The notes: generated by a model from the sequence alone, not told the origin. 64,000 nt of DNA from Vreelandella alkaliphila (GCF_016107625.1 NZ_JABASV010000006.1:124001-188000), one strand, 5' to 3'; positions 15,859 to 25,559 are shown, numbered from the stretch's first letter. A program made the numbers and translations.

Positions 15859-18800
15859 CACCAAAGCTGCCTGGGCAGCAGCGCACGAGAGATTGTCATC
15901 CCACTCGGTCACGGCAGCTTTCTGAGCTGCCTGGGCGGCAGCGCACTTGGTCGGGACGATTGTTGGCGTTCAGTCTTGTTTCTGAGCTGCCTGGGCGGCA
16001 GCGCACAAACAGCGTGGCCAGCGGCGTAAACGATTCACTTTCTGAGCTGCCTGGGCGGCAGCGCACTCGTTAAAAGAAAAAAACGTTGCCATTGCAAATT
16101 TCTGAGCTGCCTGGGCGGCAGCGCACTCGTTAAAAGAAAAAAACGTTGCCATTGCAAATTTCTGAGCTGCCTGGGCGGCAGCGCACTCGTTAAAAGAAAA
16201 AAACGTTGCCATTGCAAATTTCTGAGCTGCCTGGGCGGCAGCGCACTCGTTAAAAGAAAAAAACGTTGCCATTGCAAATTTCTGAGCTGCCTGGGCGGCA
16301 GCGCACTCGTTAAAAGAAAAAAACGTTGCCATTGCAAATTTCTGAGCTGCCTGGGCGGCAGCGCACAATTAGAATACATCTTAACAAACTCACGAACATT
16401 TCTGAGCTGCCTGGGCGGCAGCGCACGCAGCCTCACCCGTAGCGCGCCCCGTGACAACTTTCTGAGCTGCCTGGGCGACAGCGCACTTCTCATGATTACT
16501 TTAATTACTGGTACACCTTTTCTGAGCTGCCTGGGCGGCAGCGCACGCAGAGCGCGACGCGTGGACAACTGAAACCGATTTCTGAGCTGCCTGGGCGGCA
16601 GCGCACTAATACTATTTTAAATGATCTTGATGTTTTGGTTTCTGAGCTGCCTGGGCGGCAGCGCACCGACAGCAGGCGCAACGCCTCTTGAAGGCTTTTT
16701 TCTGAGCTGCCTGGGCGGCAGCGCACAAAACTGACGAGCGGGCGCGCGATGCTGCTGTTTTCTGAGCTGCCTGGGCGGCAGCGCACCTTGATGTTCTTGA
16801 GGCTATTTCAGGCACTCATTTCTGAGCTGCCTGGGCGGCAGCGCACGGCTACCAGCTTATTGGCTTGCTCGTTAGTCATTTCTGAGCTGCCTGGGCGGCA
16901 GCGCACCCGGGCTGTTGGATGCGTTGCCACCATCGGATTTTCTGAGCTGCCTGGGCGGCAGCGCACCTCGCCAAACTGTTGGCCACCGCTTTCCTGCTTT
17001 TCTGAGCTGCCTGGGCGGCAGCGCACGCGTTAGCAGTAGACTAGTCGGCACTGAGGCGTTTCTGAGCTGCCTGGGCGGCAGCGCACGCCCTCGCCGTCAT
17101 CGACAAAGGCGAGTGGATTTTCTGAGCTGCCTGGGCGGCAGCGCACCAGGCCTTTTGTGATTTGTCCGGCGACAGGCATTTCTGAGCTGCCTGGGCGGCA
17201 GCGCACAACGTCGAGAACGTCGGCTGTGTTGGGGGCGGTTTCTGAGCTGCCTGGGCGGCAGCGCACACTCAGGGTTCCCTGATACCGTGGTAGGCATTTT
17301 TCTGAGCTGCCTGGGCGGCAGCGCACCTGGCGACATCGACAGAGCGCACCATCTATGCTTTCTGAGCTGCCTGGGCGGCAGCGCACCAAGCCGCAATGCT
17401 TAATGAGCTGTGCCGCTATTTCTGAGCTGCCTGGGCGGCAGCGCACCTCTCCTAGTTCGTATGAGCCGAACTCCACTATTTCTGAGCTGCCTGGGCGGCA
17501 GCGCACATGAAGGTAAGGAAATACAGGAAGGCCTGCGCTTTCTGAGCTGCCTGGGCGGCAGCGCACTGTCATGCCGAGCCGTTCACCCCTCAGTTTCTTT
17601 TCTGAGCTGCCTGGGCGGCAGCGCACAAGATCTTCCCTGAATTGCCGAGCGCGTTGCATTTCTGAGCTGCCTGGGCGGCAGCGCACTCCGGGAGCTTATC
17701 CGGCTAACAGGCCTTACTTTTCTGAGCTGCCTGGGCGGCAGCGCACCCCACTAGGATGCGATCCGGCCGCAGGCGCATTTTCTGAGCTGCCTGGGCGGCA
17801 GCGCACTTATATTTAGCTTTCAGTTCGGCGAGTGTCATTTTCTGAGCTGCCTGGGCGGCAGCGCACGCTAGCCTGTTCGATGCTATCAATATCGGATTTT
17901 TCTGAGCTGCCTGGGCGGCAGCGCACGCTGTTTGATCGACTAACGAGCCGTTGACGTATTTCTGAGCTGCCTGGGCGGCAGCGCACAGCCTGGCCCGCCG
18001 CGACCTGATTAAGCAGGCTTTCTGAGCTGCCTGGGCGGCAGCGCACCCAGCGCAAGTGGCACAGGACCACCTGCATCGTTTCTGAGCTGCCTGGGCGGCA
18101 GCGCACCCAGCGCAAGTGGCACAGGACCACCTGCATCGTTTCTGAGCTGCCTGGGCGGCAGCGCACTATATAAACTCCCGAAAATGAGGACACCAGTTTT
18201 TTCTGAGCTGCCTGGGCGGCAGCGCACAGTTAGGGGGCGGCCAGTTGTCAGCGTGTACATTTCTGAGCTGCCTGGGCGGCAGCGCACACATCGCCCCCCA
18301 TTCCATCCATGGCACGATTTTTCTGAGCTGCCTGGGCGGCAGCGCACGCGTTAAAATTGAAGCGGTGCAATCACTGTATTTTCTGAGCTGCCTGGGCGGC
18401 AGCGCACTTGGCTATCATCGACAAACCCACACATCAGCATTTCTGAGCTGCCTGGGCGGCAGCGCACGGGGTGATCAACGGCAATGGCCATGCCCGCCTT
18501 TTCTGAGCTGCCTGGGCGGCAGCGCACCGAACGACTGCACGCCGCCCGCAGCGCGATCATTTCTGAGCTGCCTGGGCGGCAGCGCACTTTGATTACTGAG
18601 CCGGGCAACATCCGCTCTTTTTCTGAGCTGCCTGGGCGGCAGCGCACGCGCCTTGCTCGTCACCCATCAATTCCAGCAGTTTCTGAGCTGCCTGGGCGGC
18701 AGCGCACCCAGAGCGTTCATTCCTGCGTGTTCCGCTGAGTTTCTGAGCTGCCTGGGCGGCAGCGCACATATTCAGGATTAGCGCAGAGAGCGGGATGGTT

Positions 18801-21800
18801 TTCTGAGCTGCCTGGGCGGCAGCGCACTATTGTTGTATCCAGTTGACCAGCGAATTAATTTTCTGAGCTGCCTGGGCGGCAGCGCACATCGACCACCAAT
18901 TCATGGCCGAAGAGGTTTATTTCTGAGCTGCCTGGGCGGCAGCGCACTGAAGAAGGACGGTATGTCGTACCGAGCCATTTTTCTGAGCTGCCTGGGCGGC
19001 AGCGCACGTGAAGTTGGCTTCTACGATTGCCCGGGCAAGTTTCTGAGCTGCCTGGGCGGCAGCGCACCACATGCGCCGCTGCGGTGGCGCTGTATTGCTT
19101 TTCTGAGCTGCCTGGGCGGCAGCGCACACAACCCAAAAGGGTCTAAGTGGTCTTGTGAATTTCTGAGCTGCCTGGGCGGCAGCGCACATCAGCCATTATA
19201 AAAAGCCCTCGTCTCTAGTTTTCTGAGCTGCCTGGGCGGCAGCGCACCACCGTGCGTACTGGCCTGCCTTCCGGCACATTTTCTGAGCTGCCTGGGCGGC
19301 AGCGCACCGCTAACGGAATAGTCAACGCCTTGCGTTAATTTTCTGAGCTGCCTGGGCGACAGCGCACCTTCCATTGGCAGTGGTACGCCTTCAGTTACCT
19401 TTCTGAGCTGCCTGGGCGACAGCGCACAACCATGACAGTGTACGCGGCGCTCTGCGAGCTTTCTGAGCTGCCTGGGCGACAGCGCACCCGACCGCGCCAC
19501 CCATGCCCTGGTGCGCGATTTTCTGAGCTGCCTGGGCGACAGCGCACGGAGCGGGAAGGTTTCAGGCATATCATGACACTTTCTGAGCTGCCTGGGCGAC
19601 AGCGCACGTCATGCGTCTAATTCGCCAGTGGGGTGCCTTTTTCTGAGCTGCCTGGGCGACAGCGCACTAATGAGGTTTTCCGGGAACGTATCCGCATGTT
19701 TTCTGAGCTGCCTGGGCGACAGCGCACGGTTGAACCTAAAGGGGGTGGTCGATGAGCGATTTCTGAGCTGCCTGGGCGACAGCGCACGAAGCACGGCCTG
19801 TTATGCGTGATATGCGGACTTTCTGAGCTGCCTGGGCAACAGCGCACGCCGAGGCACCGCCGTAGAGCAGTGACAGGATTTTCTGAGCTGCCTGGGCGAC
19901 AGCGCACCAGAAGGACGGGGAATAACCCCCTTCCCTTTTTTTCTGAGCTGCCTGGGCGACAGCGCACGCCTGCCTGGTGGCATTCAATCGCATGGCCTGT
20001 TTCTGAGCTGCCTGGGCGACAGCGCACAAAAAAAGCCGGGGATTCCCGGCCGTGTCCTGTTTCTGAGCTGCCTGGGCGACAGCGCACGCCCAAGTCAGTG
20101 CCATTGTGCGCTGCTGTCTTTTCTGAGCTGCCTGGGCGACAGCGCACAACTACGCGCCGAAATGGCCAGCTACATGCTGTTTCTGAGCTGCCTGGGCGAC
20201 AGCGCACAATAAGAAAGCGCGTAGCGGTGCCGGGGATCGTTTCTGAGCTGCCTGGGCGACAGCGCACCCCTGATTGACCAGGAACGCCGTTATCAGTTTT
20301 TTCTGAGCTGCCTGGGCGACAGCGCACCACCGTTCGCGTGAACAGTGGCCACCCCTCCGTTTCTGAGCTGCCTGGGCGACAGCGCACAGCCATTGCGCGG
20401 TACTTGCCGCCATTGTCTGTTTCTGAGCTGCCTGGGCGACAGCGCACAGCTTTACTCGTTCGACCAGAAGCAGCGGATTTTTCTGAGCTGCCTGGGCGAC
20501 AGCGCACGCAGGCGCGTCTCTCCTGCCTACCCTGCTTACTTTCTGAGCTGCCTGGGCGACAGCGCACCCACGCTAACCGTAGAATTTTACGGAATCACTT
20601 TTCTGAGCTGCCTGGGCGACAGCGCACATCCCGTGCCGAATAGCCCTTTTGCTTGGAGATTTCTGAGCTGCCTGGGCGACAGCGCACTAGGCGAGTGCGC
20701 GCATACGTGCTGCAGCGCTTTTCTGAGCTGCCTGGGCGACAGCGCACTGGGTTGAAGGTCATCAGCGTGGTGCATTTCTTTTCTGAGCTGCCTGGGCGAC
20801 AGCGCACCAGCCGACCGTAAAGAGATATTGGCAGGTATGTTTCTGAGCTGCCTGGGCGACAGCGCACAAACGCAGGCGTAAAGAAGTGCGCCTTGATTCT
20901 TTCTGAGCTGCCTGGGCGACAGCGCACGGTGTGCCAAGCCAGGCGATTGAACGCCACCATTTCTGAGCTGCCTGGGCGACAGCGCACTCACTAAAGCCAT
21001 TAGCGGCCTTTTCGGTGGCTTTCTGAGCTGCCTGGGCGACAGCGCACGGTAGCGCTGCAACGGGTGCAACTGTTGGCTCTTTCTGAGCTGCCTGGGCGAC
21101 AGCGCACTGCATGTATCAGCCACGCCAGACCTTGCTCCATTTCTGAGCTGCCTGGGCGACAGCGCACCAGGAGGCGGAAGCCGCACAAGCTAAGGCAGAT
21201 TTCTGAGCTGCCTGGGCGACAGCGCACATGATGCATTGTCGAATAGCGCTGCTATACGATTTCTGAGCTGCCTGGGCGACAGCGCACTTCAGCCTCAGCG
21301 ACCATTTGCGCGGCGTCCTTTTCTGAGCTGCCTGGGCGACAGCGCACCTGGCCGCCCCCTAACTGTGCGCTGCCGCCCATTTCTGAGCTGCCTGGGCGAC
21401 AGCGCACGATTCGTCGAGCCGCCAGGCGAGTAAGTTGGTTTTCTGAGCTGCCTGGGCGACAGCGCACACACCGCTGCTAGCAGAATTGCGCAGCTTGCTT
21501 TTCTGAGCTGCCTGGGCGACAGCGCACGATGAGCATACCGCCCGCGACGGTCACGCCCATTTCTGAGCTGCCTGGGCGACAGCGCACTTCACGCTCACAA
21601 CCGGCCAGCAGATCCGGCCTTTCTGAGCTGCCTGGGCGACAGCGCACAGAAACAGCAAAGACTTCTCAGGAAGCTACGCTTTCTGAGCTGCCTGGGCGAC
21701 AGCGCACTCCAGCGTCGAGCCAATATTCTGGTCGTGGGTTTTCTGAGCTGCCTGGGCGACAGCGCACTAATCGGCTTATGCTCTACCGGCCAGCGAAGTT

Positions 21801-22847
21801 TTCTGAGCTGCCTGGGCGACAGCGCACGCCGCACCGCCGAGCTGTTCACCGGCCAGCTTTTTCTGAGCTGCCTGGGCGACAGCGCACGGGCAACGCGCAC
21901 GCCGACCCGATACGTCCCATTTCTGAGCTGCCTGGGCGACAGCGCACTGGATTGAGCGGCACGGCGAGGGGATGAAGCGTTTCTGAGCTGCCTGGGCGAC
22001 AGCGCACAGAAACAGCAAAGACTTCTCAGGAAGCTACGCTTTCTGAGCTGCCTGGGCGACAGCGCACGGTTGGCTCGCGGGCGCTCCGGCGCTCCTTTTT
22101 TTCTGAGCTGCCTGGGCGACAGCGCACTCTCCCGTGAATGAATGGCCCCGAGCGCAAACTTTCTGAGCTGCCTGGGCGACAGCGCACGCCTGCCCGGATG
22201 ACCGCCTGGTTATCATCGATTTCTGAGCTGCCTGGGCGACAGCGCACGGCAGCACATGCACCGGGCCGGTGTCGTTGGTTTTCTGAGCTGCCTGGGCGAC
22301 AGCGCACACACTAGACAGGCGATCCTCGATTTCCAGCAGTTTCTGAGCTGCCTGGGCGACAGCGCACATTATGACACCGGCTCAGTGCCAGGCCATCCAT
22401 TTCTGAGCTGCCTGGGCGACAGCGCACCGGAAGCCTAAGAGGCTTTCCGTACCGTCATCTTTCTGAGCTGCCTGGGCGACAGCGCACTTCATTACCCAGC
22501 ATCAACCAGGCTTCATCCATTTCTGAGCTGCCTGGGCGACAGCGCACTCTGCTAGCAGCGGTGTGTGCGCTGTCGCCCATTTCTGAGCTGCCTGGGCGAC
22601 AGCGCACGGGTTGATTTCGGTTTGCCGTGCGATGAACGTTTTCTGAGCTGCCTGGGCGACAGCGCACGTGAATATTCATGCTGCCCGTAACCCGCCCCAT
22701 TTCTGAGCTGCCTGGGCGACAGCGCACGGAAAGCGCACGCTGTGTGCCACTGGCTCTCGTTTCTGAGCTGCCTGGGCGACAGCGCACCGTTGCTGGAGAG
22801 CTATTACATCGCGCCTGCATTTCTGAGCTGCCTGGGCGACAGCGCAC
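15859..22847 (-). CRISPR. type I-F CRISPR array: 117 repeats, 116 spacers
   Basis: 28-bp repeats with 32-nt spacers at an exact 60-bp period; one spacer (18167-18199) has 33 nt. Read on the minus strand each repeat starts GTGCGCTG and ends CTCAGAAA, the I-F pattern (P. aeruginosa handle CUAAGAAA), with a CTGYC/GGCAG stem. Transcription and growth are from the cas6f side, so the newest spacer is 22788-22819 and the oldest 15887-15918. The terminal repeat at 15859-15886 is degenerate. Repeats from 19340 rightward have T at one stem base (CTGTC), those leftward C (CTGCC), except 16459 (CTGTC) and 19820 (CTGTT). Duplicated spacers: five copies at 16067-16338, two at 18047/18107, and a separated pair at 21648/22008. 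Two spacers (21348, 22548) derive from the array itself, and one (20028) contains a terminator. Apparent protein frames across the array are artefacts of the 60-bp period. Confidence 0.99.
20028..20059 (-). terminator. CRISPR spacer that is an intrinsic terminator
   Basis: In the direction of pre-crRNA transcription this spacer reads GCCGGG-AATC-CCCGGC followed by seven T and then the next repeat. A six-pair all-GC stem plus U7 meets the criteria for a Rho-independent terminator. It is spacer 47 from the leader, with 69 older spacers beyond it. Confidence 0.75.
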
Positions 22848-22863
22848 TAGAGCATATCAAAAT

Positions 22864-22876
22864 TAATGTGCTGATT
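22864..22876 (-). promoter_or_regulatory. IHF-binding site in the CRISPR leader
   Basis: Minus strand AATCAGCACATTA matches the IHF consensus WATCARNNNNTTR at every defined base. It is 16 bases from the first repeat, where IHF bending assists Cas1-Cas2/3 integration in type I-F systems. It overlaps the last bases of boxA. Confidence 0.7.
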
Positions 22877-22886
22877 GTTAAAGAGC
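22875..22886 (-). promoter_or_regulatory. boxA antitermination motif in the CRISPR leader
   Basis: The minus strand reads GCTCTTTAACAA, identical to the core of the E. coli rRNA boxA that recruits NusB-NusE. BoxA elements ahead of CRISPR arrays are known to protect long untranslated pre-crRNA from premature termination in Salmonella and relatives. Here it is 27-38 bases upstream of the first repeat. Confidence 0.75.
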
Positions 22887-22894
22887 TTCGATGG

Positions 22895-22931
22895 AAAAAA
22901 GCGGTATCACCCTTTTTTGAGCGACACCGCT
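22895..22931 (-). terminator. terminator-like hairpin inside the CRISPR leader
   Basis: Minus strand: AGCGGTGTC pairs with GATACCGCT (nine pairs, one G-T) over a 14-nt loop and is followed by TTTTTT. It is placed to end cas-operon transcripts before the array, or to attenuate an array promoter located in or next to cas6f. Confidence 0.6.
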
Positions 22932-22976
22932 AAGTGGTTGATTATTGGTTGCCTATTTTCATACTGAAAAAAAGGG

Positions 22977-23546
22977 TCAAAACCACGGCACGGTAGCGTT
23001 ACTGCTTAAACCATAGTGGTTAAACGCACCCGCCACTGCGTTTTCATGAGCTTTGCTATGTTCTATAAACAGGCTGAATCGCTGTTGAGTAGAACGGCTA
23101 TTGATCTGTACAAAGGGTAGCTCTATACGCCGTTCAGCCAACTTGGCATAGATCTGCCGTGCCTCATCTTCTGAGATGTTATGCCGTTTAGCGTAGCGTT
23201 TTGCGCGGCTTGGGCTGCCCGTATTGAACTGTTTGCGCGCTACGTTGATGTGCTTTGCACTTGCAGGCACTGCCAACGCTTCGCTGACGCTAACGTGGTC
23301 TCGCATACCGGTTAGCCAGTCAGCGCCCATCAGTTGCTTCAGCCGCGCATGTGGGCCATGCAAACGCAGGTGGTCGCCTAACGTTCGCGCTCGGATACCA
23401 TGCTTATGACCTGGGAAGCTGACGCCAACATCATTGGCCTCTAGGTCGAAAAGCGCCCGGTGCAACTTGTTGTAAAGCGCGCCCATTAACATCGGCTCTG
23501 GAAAATCCGGGTCGGGCCTTAAACGGATATCGATATAGTGATCCAT
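22977..23546 (-). CDS. cas6f: CRISPR RNA endoribonuclease Cas6f (Csy4)
   Basis: 189 residues, the usual length. The start MDHYIDIRLRPDPDFPEP aligns directly with P. aeruginosa Csy4, placing the catalytic His at residue 29 (NKLHRAL). The active-site Ser region is INSRSTQQRF, the Arg-rich RNA helix is SRAKRYAKRHNI, and the C-terminus YGLSSNATVPWF is conserved. It cuts the pre-crRNA at the 3' base of the repeat hairpin and stays bound to the crRNA 3' end in the Csy complex. Last gene of the cas operon, next to the leader. No damage is visible. Confidence 0.97.
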   Translation of the reverse strand: MDHYIDIRLRPDPDFPEPMLMGALYNKLHRALFDLEANDVGVSFPGHKHGIRARTLGDHLRLHGPHARLKQLMGADWLTGMRDHVSVSEALAVPASAKHINVARKQFNTGSPSRAKRYAKRHNISEDEARQIYAKLAERRIELPFVQINSRSTQQRFSLFIEHSKAHENAVAGAFNHYGLSSNATVPWF

Positions 23547-23549
23547 GGC

Positions 23550-24575
23550 TTACCCCGCTTCGCCGAACACGCCGCCACGGATCAGGGTTGCCATCACAAA
23601 GTGCTGGTTCTCCTCAGAAGGCACTTGGTCTTTGATCATCCAGTTATCTAGCAGTGAGTAGAAGTCAGCTTTCTGCTTGGGCTGGCGATACGCTTTGCCC
23701 TGGGTGGTCACCGAGCCATAAGGCTCGACAGCAATAGGCCCCAGATCTTCATCGTTTTCATTGGGGTACCAAGTGTCGATGGTACGGATAGCGTTACCCA
23801 GCTTCTGCGAATGAATACCGGCAATCTCGCTGACGTGATAAAGCGTTTTGCTCTTGTCGCCACGGCCTCGATCAAGAATCAGCTCTTGAGAAGGAAACAC
23901 CTCTTGTCCGCTACCCATGCGGACATAAGCCACCACCTCTAGCAGTAAGTGCTGCTCGCCCGCCAACGCGGAGGCGATTACACCCGCAAGTTCTTTAAGC
24001 TCAGCGGTGTACTCAAAAGCCCGCAACGAGAGCGACAGTGCATCAAACGTCCACTCTTTGGTGGCTTTGCCTTGAGCCAACTGGCGAATGCTGACCTCGA
24101 CTTGCTCTGCGCCCATGCGGTTACGCCACAGAAAGCGACCATTAGCGAGGTTATTGGCATAACGATGCGCCAGCTCATCGAAGCCTTGCGCCTGTTTATA
24201 TTCGGCAACTGCCTGTTCAAGCTTGGCTTGGTACTCAGCGTTATTACAAGCTGAGGGCGTTCCAGCACCGGCCAAAACACGTAGGGTGAAACGTGCAACT
24301 AACGTATCCGCATCATGGGGCAACGTGGCTACATCCACCGTTTGCAGGTTGGGATTTTCAATCTGTGCATCCAACTTGGCAGGATCTTGGTCTTTCGCCT
24401 TCAAGCGGTTGGAAATCGTGCCGCGCACCGACTTTTCACGCACCACCACCGGCTGCCACTGCTGTTCATCTTGGCGCTTATCCCAATGGCTGGCGTACAG
24501 CAGCGCATCGGAAGGGTCGAGCTTGCGCTCAAACGCGAGGACAGAAGCGGTTTTGAGGGTGTCGTTTTTAGCCAT
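23550..24575 (-). CDS. cas7f: type I-F backbone protein Cas7f (Csy3)
   Basis: 341 residues starting [20 protein letters not shown] after a GGAG site. Strongly typical Csy3 stretches are [50 protein letters not shown] and [20 protein letters not shown]. Six copies coat the 32-nt spacer segment of the crRNA and display it for pairing. The gene follows cas5f after 15 bases and precedes cas6f by three. It appears intact. Confidence 0.97.
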   Translation of the reverse strand: MAKNDTLKTASVLAFERKLDPSDALLYASHWDKRQDEQQWQPVVVREKSVRGTISNRLKAKDQDPAKLDAQIENPNLQTVDVATLPHDADTLVARFTLRVLAGAGTPSACNNAEYQAKLEQAVAEYKQAQGFDELAHRYANNLANGRFLWRNRMGAEQVEVSIRQLAQGKATKEWTFDALSLSLRAFEYTAELKELAGVIASALAGEQHLLLEVVAYVRMGSGQEVFPSQELILDRGRGDKSKTLYHVSEIAGIHSQKLGNAIRTIDTWYPNENDEDLGPIAVEPYGSVTTQGKAYRQPKQKADFYSLLDNWMIKDQVPSEENQHFVMATLIRGGVFGEAG

Positions 24576-24590
24576 GATAAAGCTCCTTGT

Positions 24591-25559
24591 TTACTGTGCT
24601 GAGGCGCGAAGGTGATAGTCGTTATTGAGACGGTAGAGGCCCGCTTCTTCGTCGTTATCAACGTACCAAAGCAGGTCTTCAGGTTGCTTCATGCGGTGCG
24701 GGCTAACCCATTCCCCCATGGAGTAGAGGCTTTCGACAAAGCGGAACGGGGTCTTGGTATCGCGGGCGTTGGCCACTTCTCCAGGCTTAAAAAGATCAGA
24801 AATAGCGCCATAACCCACGGGGATAGGCACCAGCCAGCCGCGATAGGGCCGCTGGGCCTGCCAAACAGGCTTCTCGTTCGGCTCGCCTGCATTTTCTAAC
24901 GTGCAGTAATGGTTAAGACGAGAAAGGTCTAGCCACGCATCCAGCAAGCTGGCATCGGGGTTGTGCTGTTGCAGCGTTTGAAGGTGCTCGGTGAGGTAAT
25001 CATCCCGAAGGGTGAGGGCAAAGCCCGGCAGCCAGCGCCGCTTTAAGCGCGCGAACTGCGTTTGACGCCGCTCTTCATCGTCATCAAGCGTGACCCATTG
25101 CGGGCGTTGTTTATGGGTTGGCACCGCACGGTTAGGGATGACACTGCCTCCGGCAATGCGCATGCCCGCTACAATCTCTCCGATTTGTTTAGCGATATTC
25201 TGATGCTCGCTTTCTACAGAGCCGGTATCAATCGAGAAGATCAGCGTAATATCCAGATGGATACGCCCTTCTTCTACAATCGCTGCCGTACCGCCTGTCT
25301 TATCCACCGGATTACGCGTCAAGTGAAAGCCACGGATGTAACCACCCTCAGTGGCCTGGGCTTCAAAGTCATGGCAAATAACCCCAACGCGGTCTAACAA
25401 AACGGGAAGACTCGCCCCTGCTAACTTCCGCTCCAGAGCATGCATCAAACCTACAAATGCACTCATGGCAGGAAAGCCCCAGGTCATTGGGCTGGAAATC
25501 GCGTTGGCGTTTTGTACACGCAGGCGCGGCAGAACTAGGAGGTTTTTTACTTCACTCAT
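24591..25559 (-). CDS. cas5f: type I-F Cas5f (Csy2)
   Basis: 322 residues from MSEVKNLLVLPRLRVQNANA, chosen because GGAGG lies eight bases upstream; frame extensions add only two to three residues. The conserved NANAISSPMTWGFPAMSAFV is the hallmark of Csy2. With Cas8f it caps the crRNA 5' handle and helps recognise PAM-side DNA. The start overlaps the cas8f stop by eight bases, so translation is coupled. No frameshift or stop is seen. Confidence 0.96.
   Translation of the reverse strand: MSEVKNLLVLPRLRVQNANAISSPMTWGFPAMSAFVGLMHALERKLAGASLPVLLDRVGVICHDFEAQATEGGYIRGFHLTRNPVDKTGGTAAIVEEGRIHLDITLIFSIDTGSVESEHQNIAKQIGEIVAGMRIAGGSVIPNRAVPTHKQRPQWVTLDDDEERRQTQFARLKRRWLPGFALTLRDDYLTEHLQTLQQHNPDASLLDAWLDLSRLNHYCTLENAGEPNEKPVWQAQRPYRGWLVPIPVGYGAISDLFKPGEVANARDTKTPFRFVESLYSMGEWVSPHRMKQPEDLLWYVDNDEEAGLYRLNNDYHLRASAQ

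Larger units (their letters stand above)
22848..22976 (-). promoter_or_regulatory. CRISPR leader
   Basis: 129 AT-rich bases between the cas6f stop and the newest repeat. A possible -35 element TTGACC overlaps the cas6f stop codon, but I cannot place a good -10. In order toward the array it contains a terminator-like hairpin (22895-22931), a boxA (22875-22886) and an IHF site (22864-22876). Leaders of this kind direct I-F integration at the first repeat with the help of IHF. Confidence 0.85.

Noticed and set aside
20088..20119. Spacer containing GTGCGCTG, like the beginning of the repeat
   Set aside because: Only eight bases match; unlike the spacers at 21348 and 22548 it does not extend into a repeat-spacer junction of the array.
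22068..22099. Spacer with GCGC-TCCG-GCGC followed by T-rich sequence on the plus strand
   Set aside because: Weak stem, and it faces against the direction of array transcription.
22428..22459. Spacer with a CGGAAGCCT / AGGCTTTCCG hairpin
   Set aside because: The stem is imperfect and no T-run follows in the transcribed direction, so it is not a convincing terminator.
15970..22866. Dozens of long overlapping open frames with repeated peptides such as VRCRPGSSE, ALPPRQLRK, FLSCLGGSA
   Set aside because: They are CRISPR repeats read in different frames; a 60-bp period is a multiple of three and a stop-free repeat gives artificial repeat proteins on both strands.
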